A stretch of DNA of 18,992 nucleotides from DASUSH01 sp036375215 (lineage in GTDB: Bacteria; Actinomycetota; Thermoleophilia; Solirubrobacterales; 70-9). The notes below the pieces were generated by a model. That model saw only the letters and a program-made list of their open reading frames with translations. It was not told where the DNA came from and ran no database searches. Below are positions 8,701 through 15,399 of the stretch, piece after piece. Within the stretch, counting starts at the first letter, position 1; every line of letters starts with the position of its first letter. A program made the translations under genes and the position numbers. The stretch covers positions 1 through 18,992 of the forward strand of contig DASUSH010000085.1 in NCBI GenBank assembly GCA_036375215.1. Reading direction: 5' to 3'.

Positions 8701-9975
8701 TTGAAGATCCTCGTCGTCGGCGGAGGGGGGCGCGAGCACGCGATCGTCCGCGCGCTCGCCCGCTCCGAGCGCTCGCCCGAGCTGCTCGCGGCGCCCGGCA
8801 ACGCCGGGATCGCGGCCGACGCCCGCTGCCTCGACGCCGGCGCCTCCGACGTCGGCGCGATCGTCGACGCGGCGCGGGCCGAGGCGGTCGACCTGGTCGT
8901 CGTCGGTCCCGAGGCCCCGCTCGTCGCCGGCGCGGTCGACGCCCTCGCCGCCGAGGGGATCGCCGCCTTCGGCCCGAGCGGCGCAGCCGCCGCGATCGAG
9001 GGCTCGAAGCTCCACGCCAAGGAGCTGATGCGGGCGGCGGGCGTGCCGACGGCCGGCCACGCGGTGCTGCGCAGCCGCGACGAGGCGCTCGAGCACCTCT
9101 CGTGCGCCTCCTACCCGGCGGTGCTGAAGGCCGACGGGCTCGCCGCCGGCAAGGGGGTCGTGATCGCGACCACCGAGGCCGAGGCGCGCGAGGCGGTGGA
9201 GGTCTTCTTCGTCGAGCGGCGCTTCGGGGAGACCAGCGTCCTGCTCGAGGAGCACCTCGAGGGCGAGGAGCTCTCGCTGCTCGCGATCTGCGACGGCGAG
9301 CACGTCGTCCCGCTCGCGCCCGCCCAGGACTACAAGCGGATCGGCGAGGGCGACACCGGGCCGAACACGGGCGGGATGGGGAGCTACTCGCCGGTCCCGG
9401 GGTTCGAGGGTGGCTACGCCGACGAGGTCGCCGACCTCGTCCACCGCCCGGTCGTCGACCTGATGGCCTCGCGCGGGACTCCGTTCGCGGGCGTGCTCTA
9501 CGCCGGGCTGATGATCACCGAGTCGGGCCCGAAGGTGCTCGAGTTCAACTGCCGCTTCGGCGACCCCGAGACGCAGGCCGTGTTGCCGCGCCTGCGCTCC
9601 GACCTCGTCGACCTGTGCCTCGCCTCGGCCGAACCGGGCGGGCTCGCCGGGGCCCGAGCCGAGTTCGCCGACGAGTGGGCGGTCACCGTCGTGCTCGCCT
9701 CCGCGGGCTATCCCGCCTCGTCTTCCGAGGGCGACGTGATCTCCGGCCTCGCCGCAGCCGCCGCGATCGCCGAGATCACCCACGCCGGCACCGCGACCGA
9801 GGGGGGCGAGTTCGTCACCGCCGGCGGCCGCGTCCTGAACGTGACCGGGCTCGGGCCGGACCCGGCCGCCGCCCGCGACCGCGCCTACGAGGCGGTCGCG
9901 CAGATCGACTTCGACGGCATGCAAGTACGTAACGACATCGCGGCGCGCGCGGTCGAGCGCGTCGTCGCGGGCTAG
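8701..9975 (+). CDS. purD: PurD, phosphoribosylamine-glycine ligase (GAR synthetase)
   Basis: Second step of de novo purine synthesis: 5-phosphoribosylamine, glycine and ATP give GAR. The 424-residue product is full length for monofunctional bacterial PurD and contains the N-terminal KILVVGGGGREHAIVRAL, FGPSGAAAAIEGSK before the ATP-grasp domain, the ATP-binding KADGLAAGKGVV, the hallmark DTGPNTGGMGSYSP, and the metal and phosphate-binding FNCRFGDPETQ. The start is TTG at 8701, directly before the first beta strand, with only a weak GGCGAGG-like ribosome site and no -10 box, consistent with read-through from the GYD gene. The gene is followed by purE after 9 bases. Confidence 0.97.
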   Translation: MKILVVGGGGREHAIVRALARSERSPELLAAPGNAGIAADARCLDAGASDVGAIVDAARAEAVDLVVVGPEAPLVAGAVDALAAEGIAAFGPSGAAAAIEGSKLHAKELMRAAGVPTAGHAVLRSRDEALEHLSCASYPAVLKADGLAAGKGVVIATTEAEAREAVEVFFVERRFGETSVLLEEHLEGEELSLLAICDGEHVVPLAPAQDYKRIGEGDTGPNTGGMGSYSPVPGFEGGYADEVADLVHRPVVDLMASRGTPFAGVLYAGLMITESGPKVLEFNCRFGDPETQAVLPRLRSDLVDLCLASAEPGGLAGARAEFADEWAVTVVLASAGYPASSSEGDVISGLAAAAAIAEITHAGTATEGGEFVTAGGRVLNVTGLGPDPAAARDRAYEAVAQIDFDGMQVRNDIAARAVERVVAG

Positions 9976-9984
9976 GAGACCGAC

Positions 9985-10491
9985 TTGGAGATCCGCGACC
10001 CCGATGCCGAGCCCGATCGCGAAGGTGGCCCGGAGACGGCCACCGAGGAGCCGTTCCCCGAGACCCTCGAGGAGATCGAGGACATCCAGACCGACGCCCC
10101 CCTCGTCGGGATCATCATGGGCTCGAAGTCCGACATGGAGAAGATGCGCAAGGCCGAGGCCGTGCTCGACGAGTACGGGATCCACTGCGAGGTCCGGGTG
10201 ATGAGCGCGCATCGCGACCCCGACACGGTCAGCGAGTACTGCAAGAACGCGCGGATGCGCGGGCTCAAGGTGATCATCGCCGGCGCCGGGATGGCCGCGG
10301 CGCTGCCCGGGGTCGCAGCGGCGCACACCGACCTGCCGGTGATCGGGGTGCCGATCGACTCGGGGCAGATCGGCGGCATGGACGCGCTGCTCGCGATCGC
10401 CCAGATGCCGCCCGGGGTGCCGGTCGCGTGCGTCGCGATCGACGGCGCCAAGAACGCGGGGCACCTCGCCGCGCGCATAATCAATCTGTGA
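9985..10491 (+). CDS. purE: PurE, N5-carboxyaminoimidazole ribonucleotide mutase, with acidic N-terminal extension
   Basis: Interconverts N5-CAIR and CAIR in purine synthesis. The catalytic core shows MGSKSD (45-50, phosphate binding), MSAHRDP (73-79, with the conserved catalytic His76) and IAGAGMAAALPGVAAAHTDLPVIGVP. The 168-residue product carries about 38 extra residues ahead of the core, with 15 Asp/Glu and only 2 Arg. The extension is probably translated: the TTG at 9985 has AGGAG 6 bases upstream (overlapping the purD stop), and there is no ATG, GTG or TTG between it and the first core strand. In class I organisms PurE needs PurK, which is not in this window. Confidence 0.95.
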   Translation: MEIRDPDAEPDREGGPETATEEPFPETLEEIEDIQTDAPLVGIIMGSKSDMEKMRKAEAVLDEYGIHCEVRVMSAHRDPDTVSEYCKNARMRGLKVIIAGAGMAAALPGVAAAHTDLPVIGVPIDSGQIGGMDALLAIAQMPPGVPVACVAIDGAKNAGHLAARIINL

Positions 10492-10527
10492 TCCCCGGCC
10501 CCCGGACGCGAAGCAGAGGAGGCCGGG

Positions 10528-11817
10528 GTGATCCCCAGGTACACGCGTGACGCGATCGGGGCCGTCTGGACCCCGCAGCGCAAGATGGACACCTGGCTGG
10601 AGGTCGAACTGGCGGCCACCGGCGCGTGGGCCGCGGAGGGCGCCGTGCCGACCGAGGCCGCGGCGGCCTGCCGCGAGCGCGCCTCGTTCACGGTCGAGGC
10701 CGTCGAGGAGCGCGAACGCGAGACCGGCCACGACGTCGCCGCCTTCATCGACGTCGTCGCCGCGTCCGTCGGCGAGGAGGGCCGCTGGATCCACTACGGG
10801 CTCACCTCCTCCGATGTCCTCGACACCGCGCTCGCCCTGCAGCTCCGCGACGCCGCCGGGATCCTTCTCGAGGGGGCGCTCGCCTACCGCGACGCGCTGG
10901 TCGACCGCGCGCTCGAGCACCGCGACACGCTCACCGTCGGCCGCACCCACGGTGTCCACGCCGAGCCGACCACGTTCGGCCTGCGCCTCGCCGGCTTCGC
11001 CTTCGAGGCGGACCGCAACCTCGAGCGCCTGCGCCGCGCGACCGACAACGTCGCCGTCGGCAAGCTCTCCGGCGCGGTCGGCAGCCACGCCTCGATCCCG
11101 CCCTCCGTGGAGTCGCGCGTGATGGAGGCCCTCGGGCTGCGCCGCGAGGACATCTCGACCCAGGTCGTCCCGCGCGACCGCCACGCGGAGCTCCTCCAGG
11201 CGATCGCGCTCGCCGGCGCCGGGCTCGAGCGGTTCGGCCAGGAGATCCGCAACCTGCAGCGCACCGAGGTGCGCGAGGTCGAGGAGCCGTTCGCGACCGG
11301 CAAGCAGAAGGGCTCCTCGGCAATGCCGCACAAGCGCAACCCGATCCTCGCCGAGCGCCTCTGCGGGCTCGCGCGGGTCCTGCGGGGCTACGCGCAGACG
11401 GCGGTCGAGAACGTCGCCCTCTGGCACGAGCGCGACATCTCCCATTCCGGGGCGGAGCGGGTGATCTTCCCGGACGCGACGATCCTGCTCGACTACATGC
11501 AGCACCTCGGGGTGAGGATCGCGAAGGGGATGACGGTCCACGACCAGCGCATGCGCGAGAACCTGGAGCTCACCCACGGCGCGCTCTACTCCCAGCGCGC
11601 GCTGACCGCGCTGGTCGAGTCCGGGATGAGCCGCGACGAGGCCTACCGCCTCGTCCAGCAGGCGGCGCAGCGGGCCTGGGACGAGCGCATCCCGTTCCGC
11701 GAGCTGCTCGCCGAGGCGGCGCCCGACCTGGACCTCGATCGGGTCCTCGATCCCAACGCCTACCTCGAGCACTCCGACGAGCTGATCGGCCGGCTCGAGG
11801 CCCTGAAGTCAAAATGA
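10528..11817 (+). CDS. purB: PurB, adenylosuccinate lyase
   Basis: Cleaves SAICAR to AICAR plus fumarate and adenylosuccinate to AMP plus fumarate. The 429-residue product fits the short Bacillus/Thermotoga-type enzyme. Visible hallmarks are the GLTSSDVLDTA region, GRTHGVHAEPTTFGL with catalytic-region His141, and the fumarase/aspartase superfamily signature GSSAMPHKRNP (262-272) on the flexible loop. The start is GTG 10528, preceded by AGAGGAGG. The last codons run AAATGA, so the stop overlaps the ATG of the following glycosyltransferase (11814-11817), implying translational coupling. It follows purE by 36 bases. Confidence 0.97.
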   Translation: MIPRYTRDAIGAVWTPQRKMDTWLEVELAATGAWAAEGAVPTEAAAACRERASFTVEAVEERERETGHDVAAFIDVVAASVGEEGRWIHYGLTSSDVLDTALALQLRDAAGILLEGALAYRDALVDRALEHRDTLTVGRTHGVHAEPTTFGLRLAGFAFEADRNLERLRRATDNVAVGKLSGAVGSHASIPPSVESRVMEALGLRREDISTQVVPRDRHAELLQAIALAGAGLERFGQEIRNLQRTEVREVEEPFATGKQKGSSAMPHKRNPILAERLCGLARVLRGYAQTAVENVALWHERDISHSGAERVIFPDATILLDYMQHLGVRIAKGMTVHDQRMRENLELTHGALYSQRALTALVESGMSRDEAYRLVQQAAQRAWDERIPFRELLAEAAPDLDLDRVLDPNAYLEHSDELIGRLEALKSK

Positions 11818-12887
11818 AGCTCGTGATGGTGATGAAGGTCCGCGACGAGATCGACGTCGTGGAGCGGACCCTGAGCTACCACCTCGCCCAGGGAGCGGAC
11901 CAGTGGATCGTCACCGACAACGGCTCGACCGACGGCACGCTCGAGGTCCTGAAGCGCTTCGAGGCCGACGGCAAGCTGCGCCTGATCGAGGAGCCGGGCG
12001 AGGACTTCCGCACCGAGGCGCACTGGTGGGTGACCCGCATGGCGCGGCTGGCCGCGACCGAGATGGGCGCCGACTGGGTCGCCCACGTCGACGCCGACGA
12101 GTTCTGGATGCCCGCCGAGGGCACGCTCGCGGAGGCGCTTGCCGCGATCCCGGAGGAATACGGGGTGGTGATCGCGCCGCGCCCCGAGTTCGCCGCCCGC
12201 GGCGGCGAGGGCGAGTGGTGGGAGCGGATGACCGTGCGCGAGGCGCGCTCGCGCCTGCGCCCGAAGATCGCCCATCGCGCCGACCCCGACGTCGTCCTTC
12301 ACCGCGGCGCCCACGACGTCGACATCGAGGGCGAGGCGGGCGGCTCCAAGCACGCCGGCCGCGCGGTCATGCGCGCGGTGAAGGAGGACGCCGACCAGGC
12401 CGCCGACTCGCGCCTGGTGTGGTCGCCGATCTTCCCCGCCCGTGTCCTGCACTTCCCGCTGCGCTCGTTCGAGCAGTACAAGCGCCGGGTCGAGACCACG
12501 CTCTTTCACGGCGGCTTCGAGGACCGCGCCCACGACGACCTCCGCCAGGCCTACGACGAGGGCCGCCTCCCCGAGCTCTACGAGTCCCTCGTCCTGAGCG
12601 ACGCCGACGCCGAGGCCGGGCTCGCCGACGGCACGCTCGCGGAGGACACCCGCATCCGCGACTGGGCGCGCGGACAGGAGGGGTCTGGCCCCGAGGGGTC
12701 TGACCCCAAAGGGTCAGAGCGTGAGCTCGAGGAGATCCGCCATGACGCGATGCTCAGCTTGGCGCGGACGCAGCGCTCGCTCGTCCGCCAGCTCGACAAC
12801 TTCCGCGAGCGGGTGAAGAAGCAGCGCAAGCGCCTCGAGAAGGCGGAGTCGGGCGGGCGGCTGCGGCGGCTGGTCCGGCGCGGCTAG
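11814..12887 (+). CDS. GT2-like glycosyltransferase with basic C-terminal tail
   Basis: A 357-residue protein. The N-terminal domain is a GT-A nucleotide-sugar fold like the Glyco_tranf_2_4 group: MKLVMVMKVRDEIDVVERTL, then IVTDNGSTDGT (residues 32-42), then the metal-binding DAD in VAHVDADEFW (D93-D95). It is followed by a region with HRGAHDVDIEG and FPARVLHFPLRSFEQYKRRV. Residues 289-303 are a 5-residue repeat encoded by a 15-bp palindromic DNA repeat. The last 55 residues are a charged, basic helix (EIRHDAMLSLARTQRSLVRQ onward), perhaps a coiled coil or membrane-surface contact. The start overlaps the purB stop (ATGA). The acceptor is unknown; there is no obvious link to purine synthesis. 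It is convergent with the P450 gene, sharing CTAG. Confidence 0.85.
   Translation: MKLVMVMKVRDEIDVVERTLSYHLAQGADQWIVTDNGSTDGTLEVLKRFEADGKLRLIEEPGEDFRTEAHWWVTRMARLAATEMGADWVAHVDADEFWMPAEGTLAEALAAIPEEYGVVIAPRPEFAARGGEGEWWERMTVREARSRLRPKIAHRADPDVVLHRGAHDVDIEGEAGGSKHAGRAVMRAVKEDADQAADSRLVWSPIFPARVLHFPLRSFEQYKRRVETTLFHGGFEDRAHDDLRQAYDEGRLPELYESLVLSDADAEAGLADGTLAEDTRIRDWARGQEGSGPEGSDPKGSERELEEIRHDAMLSLARTQRSLVRQLDNFRERVKKQRKRLEKAESGGRLRRLVRRG
12678..12719 (+). repeat. 15-bp tandem, palindromic GGGGTC-type repeat inside a coding region
   Basis: Two 15-base units, GAGGGGTCTGGCCCC (12678-12692) and GAGGGGTCTGACCCC (12693-12707), are followed by a diverged partial unit AAAGGGTCAGAG. Each unit is itself near-palindromic (GGGGTC/GACCCC). 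Units two and three form a perfect 8-base stem, TCTGACCC (12699-12706) and GGGTCAGA (12711-12718), with a CAAA loop. The repeat is in frame and encodes EGSGP, EGSDP, KGSER. It resembles dispersed palindromic (REP-like) elements more than protein-driven repetition. Confidence 0.75.
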
Positions 12888-14239
12888 ATCGGGGCCCCGA
12901 GGCGCTCGCGCACGATCGCCGGGGTGCCGTGCTTCGGCGAGAGCGTGATGTTGCGCCGCGCGACCGGCTCGGGGGCCTCCGTGGCGGGCTCGAGGCGGAC
13001 CCGGGAGAGGATCGTGCGCAGCACCGTCCTCATCTCGAGGCCGGCGAAGGCGGCGCCGATGCAGCGGCGGGTGCCGCCACCGAAGGGGATCCAGGAGTAG
13101 GTCTCCGGCGCCGCACCGAGGAAGCGCTCGGGCCGGAAGGCGTAGGGCTCGGGGTAGACGTCGCCGCGAGTGTGGATCAGGTAGATGCAGGCGTTCACGA
13201 ACTTCCCGGCGGGGACCTCGTAGTCACCGACCCGCAGGGGCTCGGCCAGGCGGCGGCCGACCGCGGGGATCACCGGCCGGACGCGAAGGGTCTCGTTGCA
13301 GACCGCGCCCAGGTAGTCCTCGTCGCCCGCGGCGAGCTCCTCGCGCAGGCGGCCGAACCGCCCCGGGTCGCGAAAGAGGAGGTCGAACGCCCAGGCGAGC
13401 GAGGTCGCCGTGGTCTCGTGGCCGGCGAGCAGCAGGGTCATGAGCTGATCGCGGATCTCCGCGTCGGTCATCTCCGTGCCGTCCTCGAAGCGGGCGGCGA
13501 CGAGCATCGAGAGGATGTCCTCGCGCTCCGCGAGCGCCGGGTCCTCGCGACGCTCCGCGATCTCGCCCAAAAGGATCGCGTCGGCCTGCGTCAGGCGCCG
13601 CTCGAAGGCGCGGTACGGGCCGCGGGCGCCAAGGCGCATCAGCGCCAGGCCGAAGACCTGCGCCTTCCCCGACTGCCCGGCCTCGAGGATCGAGACGAGG
13701 CGCCGGCGGAGCTCGTCGCGGCGCTCGCCCTCGCTGACGCCGAAGACCGCGGTGAGGATCACCTCGAGCGTGATCGCCTGCATCGAGGCGTGGAGCGCGA
13801 GCTCCTCCCCGGCTCGCCAGCCGGAGAGCTCGCGCTCGGTGGCCGCCTCGATCGCCTCGGTGTAGGCGCGCATGCGCTCGCCGTGGAACGGCGGCAGCAT
13901 CAGCTTGCGGATCCGCATGTGCGCGTCGCCCTCGAGCAACAGCACCGAGTTCGGGCCCATCACGGGCTTCAGGAGCAGGTCGCGGCTCGACGGCATCCCG
14001 TTGCCGCGGCGGTCGCGGGCGAAGATCTCCTTGATCGTCGCCGGGTCGGAGACGAAGACGTTCTCGCCCGCGCCCGGGAACGCGAGCGTGAAGGTGTCCC
14101 CGTAGCGCGTGCGGCAAGCCTCCAGCAGGTCGACGGGGTTGCGGATCCAGCGCGCGCCGGTCGCCGCCGCGGAGCGGGGCCCGGGGGGCATCGCGCGCGC
14201 CGCGGGGGGCGCGCCGAGCGCGGCCGGGGCGGCGGTCAC
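12884..14239 (-). CDS. Cytochrome P450
   Basis: Haem-thiolate mono-oxygenase, 451 residues, soluble bacterial type (no N-terminal membrane anchor). The I-helix oxygen-activation motif is AGHETT (272-277), the K-helix ExxR motif is ETLR (316-319), the PERF-like FRPERF is present, and the haem-binding loop is FGGGTRRCIG with ligand Cys393. The substrate is unknown; HMRIRKLMLPPFHGERM and the overall layout fit the large CYP set of Actinobacteria. The start is a GTG overlapping the stop of the MBL-like gene (GTGA at 14236-14239), so both are translated from one mRNA and probably act together. The redox partner is not encoded here. The stop overlaps the convergent GT2 stop in CTAG. Confidence 0.96.
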   Translation of the reverse strand: MTAAPAALGAPPAARAMPPGPRSAAATGARWIRNPVDLLEACRTRYGDTFTLAFPGAGENVFVSDPATIKEIFARDRRGNGMPSSRDLLLKPVMGPNSVLLLEGDAHMRIRKLMLPPFHGERMRAYTEAIEAATERELSGWRAGEELALHASMQAITLEVILTAVFGVSEGERRDELRRRLVSILEAGQSGKAQVFGLALMRLGARGPYRAFERRLTQADAILLGEIAERREDPALAEREDILSMLVAARFEDGTEMTDAEIRDQLMTLLLAGHETTATSLAWAFDLLFRDPGRFGRLREELAAGDEDYLGAVCNETLRVRPVIPAVGRRLAEPLRVGDYEVPAGKFVNACIYLIHTRGDVYPEPYAFRPERFLGAAPETYSWIPFGGGTRRCIGAAFAGLEMRTVLRTILSRVRLEPATEAPEPVARRNITLSPKHGTPAIVRERLGAPI

Positions 14240-14847
14240 GATCCCGCCTCGACGAACTCGCGCAGCGCGTCCTTCGCACCGTCCGGCATCGGCTCCCCGT
14301 GGGCGAAGAGGATCGCGTCGAAGCGGTGGTCGAGCAGGCGCGCGTAGGAGCGCCGCAGCCGCACCTTGACCGGCTCGGGGTTGTCCCCGATCAGGTTGTC
14401 GGGCACGAACCGGATCCCGCCGTAGTTGATGATCCCGTCGGCGACGGCGAGCGCGCCCGGGCCGAGGTCGACGTGGAGCGCGGTCTCCTCCTCGCAGATC
14501 GCGCCGACCTCGAGCGCCCGCAGCTGCGGCGCGAGCTCGTCGCCGAAGGCGAAGCCCTCGACCTCAACCCCGTCCTCGCCGCGGAACTCGTGCAGCCCGG
14601 CGCGGTGGCAGAGGATGCGGCAGCCGAACTCGTCGCGGAAGCGCTCGGACCCGCGCAGGTGGTGGCGGTTGGTGAGCACGATCCGGTCCGGCCGCTCGCC
14701 GTGGTCGCGAAGCCACTCGAGCGCCTCGTCGGAGGCCATCGGGTCGATCAGCGTCCGCGCCGGGGCCACGTGGTACGAGGAGACCTCCATCCCGATCCCG
14801 GGATGCATCGCGGTCCAGTGGTGGACTCCGTCCAGGATCTCTTCCAT
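14236..14847 (-). CDS. Metallo-beta-lactamase-like protein with degraded metal motif
   Basis: A 203-residue protein with the strand order of an MBL-fold hydrolase: DGVHHWTAMHPGIGMEVSSY, ARTLIDPM, DRIVLTNRHHLRGSERF, LHVDLGPGALAVADGIIN and FDAILFAHGEPM. In an active enzyme the third block reads THxHxDH; here it is T59-N-R-H-H-L-R65, keeping only one of the three canonical histidines (H62) and losing the aspartate. Later elements such as ADG and AHGEP are retained. It may be non-catalytic, or bind metal differently. A TATCCA box lies 7 bases before the ATG on the minus strand. It is coupled by a 4-base overlap to the P450 gene downstream, so a role in P450 substrate handling is plausible but unproven. 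Confidence 0.7.
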   Translation of the reverse strand: MEEILDGVHHWTAMHPGIGMEVSSYHVAPARTLIDPMASDEALEWLRDHGERPDRIVLTNRHHLRGSERFRDEFGCRILCHRAGLHEFRGEDGVEVEGFAFGDELAPQLRALEVGAICEEETALHVDLGPGALAVADGIINYGGIRFVPDNLIGDNPEPVKVRLRRSYARLLDHRFDAILFAHGEPMPDGAKDALREFVEAGS

Positions 14848-14854
14848 TCCCGGA

Positions 14855-14860
14855 TGGATA
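14855..14860 (-). promoter_or_regulatory. Possible -10 box for the MBL-like/P450 operon
   Basis: On the minus strand TATCCA stands 7 bases before the ATG at 14847 with no ribosome site between, fitting the leaderless pattern. The last base departs from TANNNT. Confidence 0.35.
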
Positions 14861-14865
14861 CCAGG

Positions 14866-14871
14866 TAGCCT
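14866..14871 (+). promoter_or_regulatory. Possible -10 box for the small secreted protein gene
   Basis: TAGCCT lies 60 bases upstream of the TTG at 14932. Unlike most genes here this one would have an untranslated leader of about 50 bases and a clear AGGAGGA ribosome site. It is back to back with the divergent box at 14855-14860. Confidence 0.3.
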
Positions 14872-14931
14872 GCCGCCGTTCGGAGGTGGCTAGGGGGCCG
14901 CCGAAACCAGGGAAGGGAACAGGAGGACCAG

Positions 14932-15324
14932 TTGAAGAAGACGATCGGGGTTGCGGCGCTCGTGCTCGCGCTCGGAGGGATGTCGGCGGTGCCCGCCGTG
15001 GCGGGACAGTCCAACGTCGTCCCGGGCTCCGTCTACAAGGGCACCTACGTCTCGGCGGGCATGGAGTACAAGGTCCGCGTGAAGACGTTCGAAAGCGGCA
15101 AGGCGGGCAACTTCTCGCTCAAGTGCGCCGGCATCCAGCGCGCGAAGATTCAGATCGCGAAGGGCAAGTTCAAGATCGAGTTCGGCGCCGACGAGGTCAT
15201 GGTCAAGGGCCGCGCCCGGTTCAAGGGCAGGAACACCCTGAAGGGCGAGATCACCAAGGTGATCACCCCCGGGCACACCTGCGGCACCGGCGACTTCAAG
15301 GCCTTCGTGGCCGACGTGCGCTGA
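14932..15324 (+). CDS. Small secreted protein, uncharacterised
   Basis: A 130-residue protein with a Sec-type signal peptide: MKKT, a hydrophobic core (IGVAALVLALGGMSAVPAVA), and a likely cleavage near AVA|GQ around residue 24. The mature part is lysine-rich and strand-rich, with alternating hydrophobic residues (KVRVKTF, KIQIAKGKFKIEF, VMVKGRARFKG) suggesting a small beta-barrel or sandwich, and two cysteines (65 and 117) that could form a disulfide. No family is recognised. The start is TTG at 14932 with AGGAGGA about 5 bases upstream, a strong ribosome site. It stands between the divergent MBL/P450 operon and purC. Confidence 0.75.
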   Translation: MKKTIGVAALVLALGGMSAVPAVAGQSNVVPGSVYKGTYVSAGMEYKVRVKTFESGKAGNFSLKCAGIQRAKIQIAKGKFKIEFGADEVMVKGRARFKGRNTLKGEITKVITPGHTCGTGDFKAFVADVR

Positions 15325-15347
15325 TCTAGCCGCAAGCTGCGCGGAAA

Positions 15348-15357
15348 ACATCGATGT
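15348..15357. repeat. 10-bp perfect palindrome
   Basis: ACATCGATGT, a perfect palindrome in the 75-base gap between the small secreted protein gene and purC. Its purpose is unknown; it could be a half of an operator or chance. Confidence 0.3.
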
Positions 15358-15360
15358 GGT

Positions 15361-15384
15361 GGCGGCCCCGGCGCCGGGGCCGCC
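15361..15384. terminator. 24-bp perfect palindrome upstream of purC (terminator or operator)
   Basis: A perfect 24-base palindrome with half-site GGCGGCCCCGGC, giving a very stable all-GC hairpin. No T-run follows. It ends 2 bases before the purC -10 box and occupies the place where the -35 would be. It could terminate the upstream gene without a U-tract, or act as an operator of the purC promoter. The sequence alone does not decide. Confidence 0.5.
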
Positions 15385-15386
15385 GC

Positions 15387-15392
15387 TAGCAT
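15387..15392 (+). promoter_or_regulatory. Probable purC -10 box (leaderless promoter)
   Basis: TAGCAT lies 7 bases before the GTG start of purC, with no ribosome site between. The upstream -35 region is inside the 24-bp palindrome. Confidence 0.5.
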
Positions 15393-15399
15393 CGCGGCC

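Noticed and set aside
8419..11772. 1117-codon open frame antisense to the GYD, purD, purE and purB genes
   Set aside because: It spans four well-identified genes on the other strand, has biased composition and shows no domain; a GC-driven open frame.
12678..12719. CRISPR-like repeat or transcription terminator
   Set aside because: The units are tandem without spacers and lie in frame inside a coding sequence, so neither a CRISPR array nor a terminator fits.
14848..14931. Additional small gene or RNA in the largest intergenic gap
   Set aside because: I see only divergent -10-like boxes and the ribosome site of the secreted protein gene; no further coding or structured element.
15325..15399. 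Purine riboswitch or small RNA before purC
   Set aside because: Only palindromes are visible; there is no three-way junction with conserved loop sequences, and the purC mRNA appears to be leaderless.
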